Of a DNA stretch of 64,000 nt, positions 9,231-18,692 are shown piece by piece (position 1 is the stretch's first letter; each line of letters opens with the position of its first letter). The stretch spans positions 144,018 through 208,017 of the forward strand of contig NZ_KB892768.1 of NCBI RefSeq assembly GCF_000373925.1, read 5' to 3'. The notes beneath the pieces are model-generated. The model was not told where the DNA came from. It did not search any database and saw nothing but the letters and a program-made list of their open reading frames with translations. Source of the stretch: Actinopolymorpha alba DSM 45243 (GTDB taxonomy: Bacteria; Actinomycetota; Actinomycetes; Propionibacteriales; Actinopolymorphaceae). Made by a program: the position numbers and the translations under genes.

Positions 9231-11678
9231 ATGCCCCGCCGTAAGAGCACGATGGAGCCTCCCGAGGACTTCGAGGAGCAGATCCAGGACATCGACGTCG
9301 GCGACGAGATGCGGACCAGCTTCCTCGAGTACGCCTACTCGGTGATCTACACGCGGGCGCTGCCTGACGCTCGCGACGGGCTCAAGCCGGTCCAGCGCCG
9401 GATTCTCTACACCATGTCCGACATGGGGCTGCGCCCCGACCGCGCCCATGTCAAGAGCGCCCGGGTCGTCGGTGAGGTGATGGGTAAGCTCCACCCCCAC
9501 GGCGACACCGCGATCTATGACGCGCTTGTCCGGATGGCGCAGCCCTGGGCGATGCGCGTGCCACTCATCGACGGGCACGGCAACTTCGGTTCGCAGGACG
9601 ATGGTCCGGCCGCGATGCGTTACACCGAGTGCCGGATGGCCGCCCCGGCGATGGCCATGACGGCCTCCCTCGACGAGGACGTCGTCGACTGGAAGCCCAA
9701 CTACGACAGCCGCGAGACCGAGCCACAGGTCCTTCCCGCGGCGTTCCCCAACCTGCTCGTCAACGGCGCGACCGGCATCGCCGTCGGCATGGCGACCAAC
9801 ATGGCGCCGCACAACCTCATCGAGGTGGTCCAGGCACTGCGCCACATGATCAAGAAGCCGTCGGCGAGCCTCGACGACCTGATGATGTACATCCCCGGAC
9901 CCGACCTGCCCACCGGCGGCAAGATCGTCGGGCTGTCCGGCATCCGCGACGCGTACGAGTCCGGTCGCGGTTCCTTCAAGATGCGGGCGACCGCGCGGAT
10001 CGAGAACGTCACCCCACGCCGCAAGGGCATCGTAGTCACCGAGCTGCCCTACAACGTCGGTCCCGAGCGGGTCATCGAGCGCATCAAGCAGCTGGTGCAA
10101 AACAAGAAGCTCCAGGGCATTGCCGACCTGAAGGACCTCACCGACCGCCAGAAGGGCCTGCAGCTGGTCATCGAGGTCAAGAACGGCTTCCACCCCGAGG
10201 CGATCCTCGAGCAGCTCTACAAGCTCACGCCGATGGAGGAGTCGTTCAACATCAACAACGTCGCCCTCGTCGACGGGCAGCCGCGCACCTTGGGACTCAA
10301 GGAGCTGCTCGAGGTCTACCTCGACCACCGCTACGACGTCACGACCCGGCGCACGAGGTTCCGCCTCACCAAGGCGTCCGACCGCCTGCACCTCGTCGAC
10401 GGCCTCCTGATCGCGATCATCGACATCGACGAGGTGATCCAGATCGTCCGGGGCAGCGACGACGCCACCGCCGCCAAGGAACGGCTGATCGCCGTGTTCG
10501 ACCTCTCCGAGGTGCAGGCACAGTACATCCTTGACATGCAGCTGCGCCGGCTCACGAAGTTCTCCCGCATCGAGCTGGAGAAGGAGAAGTCCGAGCTGGA
10601 GAAGGAGATCGGCGACCTCACGGCGATTCTGGAGGACGAGCGCCTGCTCAAGCGGCTGGTCTCCGGTGAGCTTGCCGAGGTCGCCAAGTCGTACGGCACC
10701 GAACGCCGCACCGTCCTCCTCGAGTCGTCGGGCCAGTCCGTGACGAGTGCCGTGCCCCTCGAGGTCGCCGACGACCCGTGCTGGGTGTTGCTCTCCTCCA
10801 CCGGGCTGCTCGCCCGCACCACGGGAGCCGACCCGCTGCCCACCGACGGCGGGCGCGCGAAGCACGACGTCATCGTCTCGGCGGTCCGCGGCACCGCCCG
10901 TGGCCAGATCGCCGTGGTGACAAACGCCGGCCGGCTCATCCGGCTGGGCGTGCTCGACCTCCCGGCGCTCCCGCCGACGGCCAACGCGCCCAACCTGCAG
11001 GGCGGCGCGCCCGTCAGCGAGTTTTTGTCACTCGAGTCGGGTGAGCGCGTCCTGTGCCTGACGACCCTCGATCCCGACTCCCCCGGCCTCGCGCTCGGCA
11101 CCGCGACCGGCGTGGTCAAGCGGGTCCAGCCCGATCACCTCAGCAACCGCGACAGCTGGGAGGTCATCACCCTCAAGGACGGCGACGAGGTGGTCGGTGC
11201 CGCTGAGCTGCGCACCGCGGACGAAGACCTGGTCTTCGTCTCCAATGACGCCCAGCTGCTGCGGTTCGCGGCGTCGGCCGTGCGCCCGCAGGGTCGCACC
11301 GCCGGCGGCATGGCCGGGATCCGGCTCGCTCCTAAGACCCGCGCGATCTTCTTCGGCGCGGTGCCCCCCGGCCGGGACGGCTCGGTGGTGACCGTCGCAG
11401 GGTCACTGTCCGCCCTGCCGGGCACCGACGCCGGCACCGTGAAGGTCACGCCGTACGCCGAATACCCCGCCAAGGGCCGGGGCACCGGTGGGGTCCGCTG
11501 CCATCGATTCCTCAAGGGTGAGGAGTCGCTCCTGCTCGCCTGGGTCGGGCTTGCCCCGGCGCGCGCGGCCTCCGCGACCGGCGCCGCCGTCAACCTTCCC
11601 GAGCCGACCGGCAAGCGGGATGGTTCCGGCGTGCTGGCCAGCAAGCCGATCGACGCGGTCGGCGGGTCCCCAGCCTGA
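9231..11678 (+). CDS. parC: DNA topoisomerase IV subunit A (GyrA-type)
   Basis: An 815-residue type IIA topoisomerase breakage-reunion subunit. The active-site tyrosine is Tyr131 in AAMRYTECR; the quinolone-pocket helix reads [10 protein letters not shown] (residues 88-97). A coiled-coil region around 440-480 and six-bladed C-terminal repeats (about 510-790) follow. It pairs with the B subunit encoded at 14476-16557 to decatenate or relax DNA. Streptomyces also keeps a second GyrA/GyrB-like pair near hrdB, so this is more likely topoisomerase IV than gyrase; true gyrase genes are expected near dnaA. The ATG at 9231 has AAGGAG 11 bases upstream. The gene ends in a TGATG overlap with the next lipoprotein gene. 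Confidence 0.9.
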   Translation: MPRRKSTMEPPEDFEEQIQDIDVGDEMRTSFLEYAYSVIYTRALPDARDGLKPVQRRILYTMSDMGLRPDRAHVKSARVVGEVMGKLHPHGDTAIYDALVRMAQPWAMRVPLIDGHGNFGSQDDGPAAMRYTECRMAAPAMAMTASLDEDVVDWKPNYDSRETEPQVLPAAFPNLLVNGATGIAVGMATNMAPHNLIEVVQALRHMIKKPSASLDDLMMYIPGPDLPTGGKIVGLSGIRDAYESGRGSFKMRATARIENVTPRRKGIVVTELPYNVGPERVIERIKQLVQNKKLQGIADLKDLTDRQKGLQLVIEVKNGFHPEAILEQLYKLTPMEESFNINNVALVDGQPRTLGLKELLEVYLDHRYDVTTRRTRFRLTKASDRLHLVDGLLIAIIDIDEVIQIVRGSDDATAAKERLIAVFDLSEVQAQYILDMQLRRLTKFSRIELEKEKSELEKEIGDLTAILEDERLLKRLVSGELAEVAKSYGTERRTVLLESSGQSVTSAVPLEVADDPCWVLLSSTGLLARTTGADPLPTDGGRAKHDVIVSAVRGTARGQIAVVTNAGRLIRLGVLDLPALPPTANAPNLQGGAPVSEFLSLESGERVLCLTTLDPDSPGLALGTATGVVKRVQPDHLSNRDSWEVITLKDGDEVVGAAELRTADEDLVFVSNDAQLLRFAASAVRPQGRTAGGMAGIRLAPKTRAIFFGAVPPGRDGSVVTVAGSLSALPGTDAGTVKVTPYAEYPAKGRGTGGVRCHRFLKGEESLLLAWVGLAPARAASATGAAVNLPEPTGKRDGSGVLASKPIDAVGGSPA

Positions 11679-12454
11679 TGCGACGAGCACCTGCCCGCCG
11701 ATCAGCGTCGTACGCACGCCCGTCACCAGGCGTTCGCGCCCGGGCACGAGCAGCCCGCCTGCCACGGCCGGCGCCCGCGCCCGTCGTCCTCGGCGTCGTG
11801 GCGCTGGTCGTCGCAGGCCTGCTCACCGCCTGCTCCGGCGCCACCCCTGACGACCCGGGTGCTGTGCTGGCCCGCGCCAAGCAGACCCTCGACGCGACCA
11901 CGACGGTGCGGTTCGCCGTCAGCAGCGCGGGCCTGCCCAACTCGGGTGCCGTCCTCGTCAGCGGCGACGGCGTGGCGAAGCGACCGGCGTCCTTCTCTGG
12001 GCAGTTCCGGGTCGCCACCGGCGGGGTCGCCATGACCCTGAAGGTGATCTCGGTCGACGGGACTCTCTACGCCCAGGTGCCGTTCACCAGCACGTACGCC
12101 GCGACCAAGCCAGAAACCCTCGGCGTACCCGACCCGGCCACCCTCCTCGATCCCGAGCGCGGCGTGTCCTCGTTGCTCACCGGCGCGACGGAGGTCCGCA
12201 GCGCGGGCAAGTCCCGGTCCGGCCGTGAGGTCGTCGAGGAGGTCACCGCCCGGCTCCCCGGCAAGGTCGTCCGCAGGCTGCTCGCTGTCGCCGACCAGTC
12301 CGCGACGTTCGAGACCCGGTTCTTCGTCGCCGACGACAAGGAGCTGCGCAAGGCAACGTTCCGCGGACCCTTCTACGGCAAGGACACCCAGACCACCTAC
12401 ACCGTGGTCCTCGACAGGTACGACGAGCCCGCCACGATCACCCGACCCGGATGA
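11678..12454 (+). CDS. LppX/LprA/F/G-family lipoprotein (LprG-like)
   Basis: A 258-residue lipoprotein with an Arg-rich N-terminus, a hydrophobic helix and lipobox LLTAC (Cys52). The mature part has the LppX_LprAFG features: an early TTVRFAVSS strand and KVISVDGTLYAQVPFT. Mycobacterial LprG carries triacylglycerol and lipoglycans in a large hydrophobic cavity and works with the MFS pump P55. Here the next gene, overlapping by 4 bases, is an MFS exporter, which is the same pairing. Its start overlaps the topoisomerase stop by one base, so all three are translationally coupled. The lipid-carrier role is inferred from family and partner. Confidence 0.85.
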   Translation: MRRAPARRSASYARPSPGVRARARAARLPRPAPAPVVLGVVALVVAGLLTACSGATPDDPGAVLARAKQTLDATTTVRFAVSSAGLPNSGAVLVSGDGVAKRPASFSGQFRVATGGVAMTLKVISVDGTLYAQVPFTSTYAATKPETLGVPDPATLLDPERGVSSLLTGATEVRSAGKSRSGREVVEEVTARLPGKVVRRLLAVADQSATFETRFFVADDKELRKATFRGPFYGKDTQTTYTVVLDRYDEPATITRPG

Positions 12455-14310
12455 CCCGCCCAACACCGATGTCCGGCGCCGGATCGCGCTCCCACCTGGT
12501 GCTCGCCTGCGTCGGCATCCTCCTCGCGGCCGCCGACACCTATGTCGTGGTGCTCGCCCTGCCCGAAATCATGGTCGGCGTCGGCCTCGACGTGAACGAA
12601 CTCCAGCGCGCCACCCCCGTGATCTCGGGCTTCCTTCTCGGGTACGTCGCGATGCTGCCGCTGATCGGCCGGCTGTCCGACCTCTTCGGCCGGACGCCCG
12701 TCCTCGTCGCGTCGCTTGCGCTCTTCGCCCTCGGCTCCCTCCTCACGGCCGCGTCGTACGACCTGACTGTCGTCGTCGCGGGTCGCTTCCTTCAGGGAGT
12801 CGGAGGCGGCGGGCTGGTTCCCGCCACGCTCGCGCTGGTCGCCGACCTGTGGCCGCCCGAACGCCGCGGGCTGCCGCTCGGCGTCGTCGGCGCCGTTCAG
12901 GAACTCGGGAGCGTGCTCGGTCCGCTCTATGGCGCGCTCGTCCTCGCGTTCGCGGACTGGCGGGCGATCTTCTGGATCAACCTCGCCGGCGGGTTGCTGC
13001 TCGCGCTCGGGCTCCTACTTCGCCGCGCAAGCCGCCCCGAGTCCCTGACCAACGCCGAGCCCGCGGCCAACCCAGAGGCCGCAGCCAACCCAGAATCCGC
13101 GGCCAACCCCGAGTCCAGAGCCCGCCCGACCGGTCGATCACGACCGGTCGCGGCCGCCTCGATGCGGGACGTGCCAGGCCTCCTCCTCGGCGTCCTCACG
13201 CTCCTCGGCCTGACCCTCACCCTCGCTCCGCCCGAGCGGCTCGCGACCGACGTGACGCTCGGTCTCGCGTTCGTGCCGTTCAGCGGAAACTCCAGACTCG
13301 CTACGCCGATCGCGGTGGCAACCCTCCTGCTGGCGGCGTCGTTCGTCCTCCGCGAACTCACCGCGGCCCGGCCGATCGTCGACCTACGCCGCCTGCCCTC
13401 CGTTGTCGCGGCGGCCGATTTCCCCGGTGCCGCGTTCCTCGGCCTCGCCCTCGGCGGCGTGGTGTTGGCGTTCGCCGTCGCCGACCCCGCCGTCGAGGTG
13501 CTCTCCCCTGCCGGGCCGTGGCTACTCGCGGGATCCGTCGTGTGTACTGGTGCGTTCGTCGTACGCCAGCGACTGACGGCCAACCCGGTGATCCCCCGCG
13601 GGGTGCTGACCGCGGCCCCGGCGTGGGGTGCCCTGGGCGTCAACTTCTTCGTCGGTGCCGCCCTCATCGCGGCGCTCGTCGACGTACCCGTCTTCGCCCG
13701 CGCGACCAGCTACCCCGATTCGCAGTTCGGTGCGGCGCTGGTGCTCCTGCGTTTCCTCGCCGCGCTACCGATCGGGGCGATGGTCGGTGGTTGGCTCACT
13801 CGACGGATACCCGCTGGCCCGCTCACGGCAGCCGCGATGGCACTCAGCTCAGTGGCGTTCGTCAGTATGGCCACCTGGCCCCAAGGTGCCCTTGACGGGC
13901 CGGGAAGCGACCTTGCCCTGGTGGCAGGTGGGTTCGGCTTCGGGCTGGCGATCGCTCCTGTCAACGCCGCCTTGCTGGCCGCCACCCCGGACAGCTCACA
14001 CGGTGTGGCGAGTGGCCTCCTGGTCGTCGCGCGAATGGTCGGCATGCTGGTCGGCCTGTCCGCGCTGACGGCGATCGGCCTGCGACGGTTCTTCGGCCAG
14101 CAGGCAGACCTTCCGCCGCCGGAGAAACTCTGTCCTGACAACCCCGGCCAATGTCCGGCGTACGTCGACGCCCTCAAGGATGCCGCGCTCACGCAGCTAC
14201 ACACGATCTTCGCCGGCGCCGCCGTCTGCGCGGCGGTCGCGGGCGTGATCGCGCTGCTCACTCTGCGGCGGTCCGCGCCTGCCCGCCGAGTCGCTGGACC
14301 AGCCAGTTGA
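12451..14310 (+). CDS. MFS exporter, DHA2 (14-helix) type, P55-like
   Basis: A 619-residue major facilitator protein. Motif A appears as GRLSDLFGRTP (about 71-81), motif C-like glycines lie in GAVQELGSVLGPLYGA, and about 14 membrane helices fit the DHA2 family. Between helices 6 and 7 lies a loop of about 45 residues with four NxExAA-type repeats (see the repeat at 13051). Starting in an ATGA overlap with an LprG-like lipoprotein gene, it matches the mycobacterial Rv1411c-Rv1410c (lprG-p55) pair, which moves triacylglycerides to the outer envelope and affects drug tolerance. The C-terminal loop contains a CPDNPGQCP cysteine pair. Confidence 0.85.
   Translation: MTRPTPMSGAGSRSHLVLACVGILLAAADTYVVVLALPEIMVGVGLDVNELQRATPVISGFLLGYVAMLPLIGRLSDLFGRTPVLVASLALFALGSLLTAASYDLTVVVAGRFLQGVGGGGLVPATLALVADLWPPERRGLPLGVVGAVQELGSVLGPLYGALVLAFADWRAIFWINLAGGLLLALGLLLRRASRPESLTNAEPAANPEAAANPESAANPESRARPTGRSRPVAAASMRDVPGLLLGVLTLLGLTLTLAPPERLATDVTLGLAFVPFSGNSRLATPIAVATLLLAASFVLRELTAARPIVDLRRLPSVVAAADFPGAAFLGLALGGVVLAFAVADPAVEVLSPAGPWLLAGSVVCTGAFVVRQRLTANPVIPRGVLTAAPAWGALGVNFFVGAALIAALVDVPVFARATSYPDSQFGAALVLLRFLAALPIGAMVGGWLTRRIPAGPLTAAAMALSSVAFVSMATWPQGALDGPGSDLALVAGGFGFGLAIAPVNAALLAATPDSSHGVASGLLVVARMVGMLVGLSALTAIGLRRFFGQQADLPPPEKLCPDNPGQCPAYVDALKDAALTQLHTIFAGAAVCAAVAGVIALLTLRRSAPARRVAGPAS
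13051..13122 (+). repeat. four 18-bp coding repeats in the MFS central loop
   Basis: Four tandem 18-bp units (AAC-NNN-GAR-NCC-NNN-GCC) encode NAEPAA, NPEAAA, NPESAA and NPESRA. The units differ at several third positions, so the expansion is not recent. They lie in the cytoplasmic loop joining the two halves of the exporter. Confidence 0.8.
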
Positions 14311-14461
14311 CCAGCCACAACACCAGGCCGATGGCGAGCAGGACACCCGCGATCCTGTGCTGCCGCGAATCCCGTCTCGACAGCGGCGTCGCCAGGTAGC
14401 CCGCCAACGTGTCGAGCAGCCCGAAGGCCGTCGCGAAGAACGCCACCAGCATGTAGATCAC
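14258..14461 (-). CDS. small two-helix membrane protein
   Basis: About 67 residues: a hydrophobic segment (MLVAFFATAFGLLDTLAGYLA), a basic linker (SRRDSRQHR) and a second helix (GVLLAIGLVLWLVNWLV). It lies 14 bases after the topoisomerase IV B stop on the same strand and runs 53 bases into the 3' end of the convergent MFS gene. No ribosome site is obvious, which fits translational coupling to the gene before it. The start may be GTG at 14461 or ATG at 14452. Function unknown. Confidence 0.6.
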   Translation of the reverse strand: MIYMLVAFFATAFGLLDTLAGYLATPLSRRDSRQHRIAGVLLAIGLVLWLVNWLVQRLGGQARTAAE

Positions 14462-14475
14462 GCCGGTGATTGAGC

Positions 14476-16557
14476 TCAGGCGTCGATGCGCGACTCGTCC
14501 AGCTCGTAGGCGCTCGCGACGAGGAACTCCTTACGGGGCGCGACCTCGTTACCCATCAGCAGGTCGAAGACCCGGTCGGCTTCCTCGGCTGCCGAGGCGT
14601 TGATCCGGCGCAGGGTGCGGTGCCGGGGCTCCATCGTCGTCTCGGCAAGCTGGTCGGCGTCCATCTCCCCCAGCCCCTTGTAGCGCTGCGGGGGCACCTT
14701 CCAGCGCACGCCCCGCTTTTCGAGCTGGACGCAGGTGCGTTGGTACTCCGCGTCGGAGTACGTATAGATGTACTTGTCCTGGCCCTTCTTGGGGTTGACG
14801 AGCTCGATGCGGTGCAACGGCGGCACCGCCGTGTAGACCCGGCCGGCTTCGACAAGTGGCCGCATGTAGCGCCAGAACAACGTCGTGAGCAGGCACCGGA
14901 TGTGGGCACCGTCGGAGTCGGCGTCCGCCATGAAGATGATCTTGCCGTAGCGGGCGGCGTCGAGGTCGAACGTCCGGCCCGAGCCAGCACCCACGACCTG
15001 GATGATCGCGGCGCACTCGGCGTTCTTGAGCATGTCGGAGACCGAGGCCTTCTGGACGTTGAGGATCTTGCCCCGGATCGGCAGCAACGCCTGGAACTCC
15101 GAGTTGCGGGCGAGCTTCGCGGTGCCCAGCGCCGAGTCCCCCTCGACGATGAACAGCTCACTGCGCTCACCGTCAGAGGAACGACAGTCGGCGAGCTTCG
15201 ACGGCAGCGCGGAGGATTCGAGCGCGTTCTTACGGCGCTGGGCGTCGCGGTGCTGGCGGGCGGCCACTCTGGCCCGAGCCGCCGACACGACCTTTTCCAG
15301 GACGGCCCTGGCCTGCTGCTTCTCGCCGCGCTTGGTGGAGGTCAGGAACGCCTTGAGCTCCTTCTGCACGACGTTCGCCACGATGCGCGAGGCCGCGGGA
15401 GTGCCGAGTATCTCCTTGGTCTGGCCCTCGAACTGTGGCTCGGCCTGCCGGACCGTCACCACCGCCGTGAGGCCTTCGAGGATGTCGTCCTTGGTGACGT
15501 CGGCCTCGTTGGCGCGCAGCAGACGGGACCCCTTGAGCGCGTCGTTGAACGTCCGGGCGAGCGCCCGCTCGAACCCCTGGACGTGCGTGCCGCCCTTCGT
15601 CGTCGCGATGACGTTGACGAACGAACGGATCTCGGATTCGTACCCTGTCCCCCAGCGGACCGCGACGTCAACACTGAGGTCCCGCTCGACGTCACGCGGC
15701 GTGAGGTGGCCCTGGTCGTCCAGCACCGGAACGGTCTCGGTGAAGTGTCCGCCGCCCTCCAACCGGACGACGTCGGTTACCGGCTGGTCGGAGGCGAGGA
15801 ACTCGCAGTATTCCGCGATCCCGCCGTCGTGCCGGAAACGCTCCTCCTTGTGCTCCGCCTCGCGCTCGTCGCGCGCGATCACCTCGATGCCGGGCACCAG
15901 GAACGACGTCTGACGGGCGCGGGTGACCAACTCGTCGAAGACGAAGACGGCGTCCTTGGTGAAGATCTGGCGGTCGGGCCAGAACCTCTGGCGGGTGCCT
16001 GTCACGCCCTTCTTGACCCGGCCGACCTTGTTAATGCCGGAGGCCTTCGCGAATCCGGCCGTCGGGCTGGCCCCGTCGAAGGCGCCCGGCACGCCTCGCC
16101 GGAAACTCATGGCCCAGGTGGCGGGTGAGCGGTCGACCTCGACGTCGAACCGGGCAGACAGCGCGTTGACCACGGAGGCGCCCACACCGTGTAGACCGCC
16201 GGACGCCGTGTAGGAGACCCCACCGAACTTGCCGCCGGCGTGCAACCGGGTGAAGACCAGCTCAACACCGGACAGTTTGGTGCGGGGCTCGATGTCGACG
16301 GGGATGCCGCGGCCGTTGTCGCGCACCTCGGCGGAGCCGTCGGCATGCAGGATCACCTCGATCAGCGTGCACACACCGGCCAGCGCCTCGTCGACCGCGT
16401 TGTCGATCAGCTCCCACAGGCAGTGCATGAGGCCGCGGGTGTCGGTCGACCCGATGTACATTCCCGGACGCTTGCGCACCGCCTCCAGGCCCTCGAGCAC
16501 GGTGAGGTGCCGAGCGGTGTAGCCGGAGTGGTCGAGGTCCGCGGGCCGCGTCGACAA
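14476..16557 (-). CDS. parE: DNA topoisomerase IV subunit B (GyrB-type ATPase)
   Basis: A 693-residue type IIA topoisomerase ATPase subunit. The GHKL ATP-binding Asn is in ELIDNAVDEALAG, followed by DNGRGIPVD and GGLHGVGASVVNALS; the TOPRIM domain has EGDSALG and DADSDGAHI, which bind Mg2+ for strand cleavage. The C-terminal PQRYKGLGEMDADQL contacts the A subunit. I take the TTG at 16557 as start: GAGGAG lies exactly 5 bases before it, and the open frame further upstream has no conserved content. It works with the ParC-type subunit at 9231. Location close to hrdB-type genes matches Streptomyces. Confidence 0.9.
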   Translation of the reverse strand: MSTRPADLDHSGYTARHLTVLEGLEAVRKRPGMYIGSTDTRGLMHCLWELIDNAVDEALAGVCTLIEVILHADGSAEVRDNGRGIPVDIEPRTKLSGVELVFTRLHAGGKFGGVSYTASGGLHGVGASVVNALSARFDVEVDRSPATWAMSFRRGVPGAFDGASPTAGFAKASGINKVGRVKKGVTGTRQRFWPDRQIFTKDAVFVFDELVTRARQTSFLVPGIEVIARDEREAEHKEERFRHDGGIAEYCEFLASDQPVTDVVRLEGGGHFTETVPVLDDQGHLTPRDVERDLSVDVAVRWGTGYESEIRSFVNVIATTKGGTHVQGFERALARTFNDALKGSRLLRANEADVTKDDILEGLTAVVTVRQAEPQFEGQTKEILGTPAASRIVANVVQKELKAFLTSTKRGEKQQARAVLEKVVSAARARVAARQHRDAQRRKNALESSALPSKLADCRSSDGERSELFIVEGDSALGTAKLARNSEFQALLPIRGKILNVQKASVSDMLKNAECAAIIQVVGAGSGRTFDLDAARYGKIIFMADADSDGAHIRCLLTTLFWRYMRPLVEAGRVYTAVPPLHRIELVNPKKGQDKYIYTYSDAEYQRTCVQLEKRGVRWKVPPQRYKGLGEMDADQLAETTMEPRHRTLRRINASAAEEADRVFDLLMGNEVAPRKEFLVASAYELDESRIDA

Positions 16558-16921
16558 GACGGCTCCTCTCCGTGGTTGTTTCGTTCCAATTCGTAAGCAG
16601 AGCTCCAGGAATGTGGATCTCTGCCAGGCTGGCGCACTCAGGCTACCCACGCCCGCCGACAGGTGAGTACGCACACGCCGCCCGGTATTCTGGACCGTGA
16701 CGTTGACCACACTCACGAGGGTCCAACCTCACACTTCGGACGGCCGGAGGTCCCTTCTTCGAGGCGGTCTGGTCGGGTATCGGAAACCTGCCGCGGACCT
16801 CAGGCGTCATGAAGGGTGAAGTATCGGACGGCACTCCGCACGGATAGCGTCTGGGCGGGAAGAGCCAGCACCTGGTTTGATGTTGGGAGTTGGAGACCCC
16901 GACGATCGGAGAGAAGATCAC
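16558..16921. other. 364-bp divergent intergenic region
   Basis: This gap separates the topoisomerase IV B gene (minus) from the DUF7455 gene (plus) and must hold both promoters. I see no convincing open frame, repeat or strong -35/-10 pair; a TAGCGT at 16845 is only a weak -10 candidate. Confidence 0.5.
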
Positions 16922-17128
16922 GTGACTGCTGCAGTTGCCACACCGCTCTCGGCCGCGGACCGCTGCGACCGCTGTGGAGCCCAGGCGTATGTCCGGGTGT
17001 CCCTGTCGTCCGGCGGTGAGCTGCTGTTCTGCGCCCATCACGGTCGCGAGCATTCAGACAAGCTCCGTGAGGTAGCGATCGACATCCACGACGAGACCAA
17101 CCGACTCGGGGTGGACACCTCCAGCTGA
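16922..17128 (+). CDS. DUF7455 family protein
   Basis: A 68-residue protein with a zinc-ribbon-like cysteine/histidine set: CDRCG (a CxxC) and, 25 residues on, FCAHHGREH. It belongs to a small actinobacterial family that commonly sits beside the primary sigma factor and topoisomerase IV genes, as here. The GTG at 16922 has GGAGAG 8 bases upstream. Its function is not known; a metal-binding role is inferred from the residues. Confidence 0.85.
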   Translation: MTAAVATPLSAADRCDRCGAQAYVRVSLSSGGELLFCAHHGREHSDKLREVAIDIHDETNRLGVDTSS

Positions 17129-17192
17129 CATGAGCTGCGGGTGCTGCGTCCCCATGGCGTATCCACCTGAGGCACTTCATAAGGGCGGATGT

Positions 17193-17230
17193 GCCGGCCA
17201 TCGACGATGATGGCCGGCCCTTCTGTTTTC
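17193..17230 (+). terminator. intrinsic terminator after the DUF7455 gene
   Basis: A perfect 10-bp stem (GCCGGCCATC with GATGGCCGGC, 17193-17202 and 17209-17218) with a 6-base loop, followed by the T-rich CCTTCTGTTTTC. It lies 65 bases after the DUF7455 stop and just before the end of the convergent sigma factor gene. Confidence 0.88.
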
Positions 17231-17272
17231 CGCCCGACTCGCCCCCACTCTGGTCCCCACCGCGTGACGCTC

Positions 17273-18433
17273 CTATTCCAGAAAGTCGCGCAGCACCTGC
17301 GACCGGCTGGGGTGGCGCAGCTTGCTCATCGTCTTGGACTCGATCTGCCGGATCCGCTCCCGCGTCACGCCGTACACCTTGCCGATCTCGTCCAGAGTCT
17401 TCGGCTGCCCGTCACTAAGGCCGTAGCGCAGTGACACGACGCCGGCCTCGCGTTCACTGAGAGTGTCGAGTACGGAGTAGACCTGCTCCTGGAGGATCCT
17501 GAAGGCCACCGCCTCCGCCGGGACGATCGCCTCGGAGTCCTCGATCAGATCACCGAACTCGGAGTCGCCCTCGTCACCCAGCGGGGTGTGCAGGGAGATC
17601 GGCTCGCGGCCGTACTTCTGGACCTCGATGACCTTCTCCGGGGTCATGTCGAGCTCCTTGGCCATCTCCTCCGGCGTCGGCTCGCGGCCCAGGTCCTGCA
17701 ACATCTGCCGCTGGACGCGGGCGAGCTTGTTGATGACCTCGACCATGTGCACCGGGATGCGGATCGTGCGGGCCTGGTCAGCCATCGCCCGCGTGATCGC
17801 CTGCCGGATCCACCACGTCGCGTACGTCGAGAACTTGTACCCCTTGGTGTAGTCGAACTTCTCCACCGCCCGGATCAGACCGAGGTTGCCCTCCTGGATC
17901 AGGTCGAGGAACCCCATCCCGCGGCCGGTGTAGCGCTTGGCGAGCGAGACCACCAGCCGGAGGTTCGCCTCGAGCAGGTGGTTCTTGGCCTTCCGGCCGT
18001 CCTCGGCGATCCACTCCAGCTCGGCCCTGATGCCGTCGGGCGCACCGTCGTTGCCGCCCGCGTCTGAGACCCCTTCGGCCAGCTTCTCCTCGGCGAACAG
18101 TCCCGCCTCGATCCGCTTGGCCAGCTCCACCTCCTGGACGGCGTTGAGCAGCGCGACCTTGCCGATCTGCTTGAGGTAGTCCTTGACCGGGTCAGCGGTG
18201 GCGCCGGCCACGAGCACCTGCTGCTCCGGCTCGTCGGTGTCGTCACCCTCCGACAGCACGAATCCCTCGTCCTCAGCGTCGAGGTCACTCTCGGCACCCG
18301 GTGTCTCGCCAGCCGTCGCCGTGCCAGCCGTCGCGGCGCCTGCTGTCCCGGTCTCCGGTGGGTCGGTCTCGGCTGCGTCGGCCTCCGGCGCGTCGGCAGA
18401 GACTGGGGTCTGGCCGGTGCGTTTGGTGTCCAC
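17273..18433 (-). CDS. RNA polymerase sigma-70 factor, HrdB-like, without region 1.1
   Basis: A 386-residue sigma factor. Regions 2 to 4 are complete: [30 protein letters not shown] core binding, [14 protein letters not shown] for -10 recognition and melting, and a region 4.2 helix-turn-helix [18 protein letters not shown]. From residue 55 on it is nearly identical to its upstream neighbour at 18693-20282, but the N-terminal 50 residues are a short Ala/Thr/Glu-rich tail, and region 1.1 plus the basic linker are absent. The GTG at 18433 has AAGGGG about 6 bases upstream. It ends DFLE rather than DYLD. It may act as a group-2 paralogue at the same -10/-35 elements. Confidence 0.93.
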   Translation of the reverse strand: MDTKRTGQTPVSADAPEADAAETDPPETGTAGAATAGTATAGETPGAESDLDAEDEGFVLSEGDDTDEPEQQVLVAGATADPVKDYLKQIGKVALLNAVQEVELAKRIEAGLFAEEKLAEGVSDAGGNDGAPDGIRAELEWIAEDGRKAKNHLLEANLRLVVSLAKRYTGRGMGFLDLIQEGNLGLIRAVEKFDYTKGYKFSTYATWWIRQAITRAMADQARTIRIPVHMVEVINKLARVQRQMLQDLGREPTPEEMAKELDMTPEKVIEVQKYGREPISLHTPLGDEGDSEFGDLIEDSEAIVPAEAVAFRILQEQVYSVLDTLSEREAGVVSLRYGLSDGQPKTLDEIGKVYGVTRERIRQIESKTMSKLRHPSRSQVLRDFLE

Positions 18434-18564
18434 ATGTGCCCCTTCGAGTCATGCCGGCCCGTCCTGCCGGCCTCGGCGAACAAGCAGCCCCAACAGCTGG
18501 TCGTCAGCGAGCAAGCCGATTCTGAGCACGGACACACACGCATCGTGGCGCCCGTCTAACAGAG

Positions 18565-18593
18565 AACCCCGTACTCCGCAGGAGTACGGGGTT
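18565..18593 (-). promoter_or_regulatory. perfect 13-bp hairpin in the leader of the downstream sigma gene
   Basis: A 13-bp perfect stem (18565-18577 with 18581-18593, AACCCCGTACTCC arms) closed by a 3-base loop. It lies between a consensus -10 (18620-18625) and the GTG start at 18433, so it would form near the 5' end of that mRNA. It could be an attenuator, a stability element, or the end of a very short RNA; no clear U-run follows. Confidence 0.6.
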
Positions 18594-18619
18594 ATGGGCT
18601 GTCTCAGGAGGCTTCTGAA

Positions 18620-18646
18620 ATTATAGCCGCTCCCAGCCAGCACCAA
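18620..18646 (-). promoter_or_regulatory. candidate promoter for the downstream sigma gene
   Basis: On the minus strand a perfect TATAAT lies at 18625-18620 in otherwise GC-rich DNA. TTGGTG at 18646-18641 would be the -35, though the 15-base spacer is short. It would give a leader of about 180 bases before the GTG at 18433. Confidence 0.55.
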
Positions 18647-18654
18647 GATCGTTT

Positions 18655-18687
18655 CGGGCCCACGGCGATCACCTCGCCGTGGGCCCG
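18655..18687 (-). terminator. terminator between the two sigma factor genes
   Basis: A 13-bp perfect stem (CGGGCCCACGGCG arms, 18675-18687 and 18655-18667) with a 7-base loop, starting 6 bases after the stop of the upstream sigma gene. It shows that the two tandem sigma genes are separate transcription units. Confidence 0.82.
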
Positions 18688-18692
18688 ACCCG

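Noticed and set aside
7950..10865. A 971-codon minus-strand open frame
   Set aside because: Apart from the GNAT gene at 7950-8693 it is antisense to the topoisomerase IV A gene and an artefact of GC-rich codon bias.
14470..16128. A 552-codon plus-strand frame
   Set aside because: It mirrors the topoisomerase IV B gene on the other strand; the translated text has no recognisable domains.
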